5,514 bases of DNA, taken from contig JAHFMA010000038.1 in assembly GCA_023264475.1 (NCBI GenBank), forward strand, positions 1 to 5,514, written 5' to 3'. Shown piece by piece: positions 4,941 to 5,514 of the stretch. The notes under the pieces are model-generated. The model made no database searches, was not told the origin of the DNA, and saw only the letters and a program-made list of their open reading frames with translations. Made by a program: the position numbers and the translations under genes. Within the stretch, counting starts at the first letter, position 1. Every line of letters begins with the position of its first letter. Origin of the DNA: Candidatus Parcubacteria bacterium (GTDB lineage: Bacteria; Patescibacteriota; Minisyncoccia; Phycocordibacterales; PALSA-1337).

Positions 4941-5514
4941 ATGACTATCCATTTCGACGAAGACAAGCAGAATCAGAAGATGACCGACCTGCTCCACAAA
5001 GAAGAGGAGGAGCTCGTGAGCATGCTATCAGCCAAATACGGCCTCGAGTACGTGAATCTCCTCGGCACCGGCGTGAATACCGACGCGCTTCGCTTGGTGG
5101 ACGAGACTGCCGCCCGAGCCGCCAAGGTGGCTCCGTATGCCCTGCTCGACAAGAGGGTCAAGATCGCATCGCGCAATCCAGAGGATCCAGCGGTCAAAGC
5201 CATCCTAGAGTCCTTATCCAAGAAGGGCTATGCCCCCGAGCTCCATATCGCGTCCACACAGAGCCTAGAGAAGGCTTGGAAGGGATACAAGGATCTATCC
5301 TTCGCTTCCGAGAGCCGCGGCGGATCCTTGGAGATCTCCAGCGATGAGATCGCGGCCATCATCGAGCAAGCCAAGAGCCTGCCGGACATCAAGGCCATCT
5401 TCGAGAAGACTCTCTCAGCCAACAAGAGCTACCGTGTCTCGCGCATCTTGGAGACCATGGTCGCTGGAGCCTTGGCCGTCAACGCCTCCGATATCCACTT
5501 GGAGCCAGAGGAAC
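4941..5514 (+). CDS. pilB: PilB/GspE-family type IV pilus / type II secretion assembly ATPase, N-terminal part (cut by window edge)
   Basis: From the ATG at 4941 the frame stays open for 191 codons to the window edge. Residues 1-30 are charged and probably helical (KEEEELVSML). Residues about 31-120 resemble the N-terminal regulatory domain of these ATPases (MshEN / T2SSE_N type): AKYGLEYVNL, then ALRLVDETAARAAKVAPYAL, then VKIASRNPEDPAVKAIL. The sequence ends in ASDIHLEPEE (182-191), the signature just before the ATPase core of PilB/GspE/PulE proteins. The Walker A and B motifs lie beyond the window. The family is a cytoplasmic hexameric ATPase that drives pilin assembly at the inner face of the membrane. 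In Patescibacteria it usually belongs to type IV pili, which may serve attachment or DNA uptake. Only a weak GAG precedes the ATG. Family confident; the choice between pilus and secretion is inferred. Confidence 0.93.
   Translation, partial: MTIHFDEDKQNQKMTDLLHKEEEELVSMLSAKYGLEYVNLLGTGVNTDALRLVDETAARAAKVAPYALLDKRVKIASRNPEDPAVKAILESLSKKGYAPELHIASTQSLEKAWKGYKDLSFASESRGGSLEISSDEIAAIIEQAKSLPDIKAIFEKTLSANKSYRVSRILETMVAGALAVNASDIHLEPEE

Noticed and set aside
4871..5425. Open frames at 4871-5347 (plus), 4973-5221 (minus) and 5228-5425 (minus)
   Set aside because: All overlap the pilB-like frame starting at 4941, which carries the real family signature (ASDIHLEPEE). They are shadows.
1..5514. CRISPR array, insertion sequence, integrase, toxin-antitoxin or phage genes
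   Set aside because: No spaced direct repeats, transposase or integrase motifs, or paired terminal repeats were seen; nearly all of the window is covered by housekeeping, envelope and pilus genes.

Overview
The window reads as a chromosomal segment of a Patescibacteria / Candidate Phyla Radiation bacterium, most likely of the Parcubacteria group. This is inferred from gene content and protein style, not from a marker gene. The evidence is a very short DNA polymerase III delta-like protein, a DNA polymerase I without a recognisable 3'-5' exonuclease domain, a PilB/GspE-type pilus ATPase, a minimal SpoU methyltransferase, a tRNA gene without encoded CCA, and very tight gene packing. Base composition is moderately GC-rich by eye. 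TGA ends the delta-subunit gene, so the standard bacterial code fits and a UGA-Gly code does not.

Layout. Positions 1-216 (minus) hold the N-terminal 72 codons of a SpoU/TrmH-family RNA methyltransferase, cut by the window edge. Divergent from it, 253-627 (plus) encodes a small DoxX-family membrane protein. It converges on a tRNA-Lys(UUU) gene at 642-714 (minus). From 4339 down to 746, also on the minus strand, lies a compact cluster tsaE - polA - holA with gaps of 15 and 12 nt, and the tRNA lies 31 nt beyond it. Upstream of tsaE sits a clear Rho-independent terminator (4362-4390) that closes a separate single-gene unit, a putative Pro/Gln-rich lipoprotein (4411-4800, minus) with its own promoter and Shine-Dalgarno site. 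Divergent from that gene, 4941-5514 (plus) begins a PilB/GspE-family ATPase that runs off the window.

How the genes relate. polA and holA serve DNA replication and repair. TsaE belongs to the machinery for t6A modification at position 37 of ANN-decoding tRNAs, and the nearby tRNA-Lys(UUU) is one of the expected substrates. The other genes concern RNA methylation and the cell envelope or pili. No mobile element, CRISPR array or foreign island is seen.

The most interesting signal is regulatory. The four minus-strand genes trmH-like, tsaE, polA and holA have no convincing Shine-Dalgarno site at normal spacing (the trmH-like gene is the ambiguous case), but each carries a TANNNT hexamer exactly 6 nt before its ATG. 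That is where a -10 box would sit if transcription began at the start codon, so they look like leaderless genes, even inside the apparent operon. The lipoprotein and pilB genes instead have promoters that leave a 5' leader, and the lipoprotein has an AAGGA ribosome site. No complete undescribed multi-gene system is evident.
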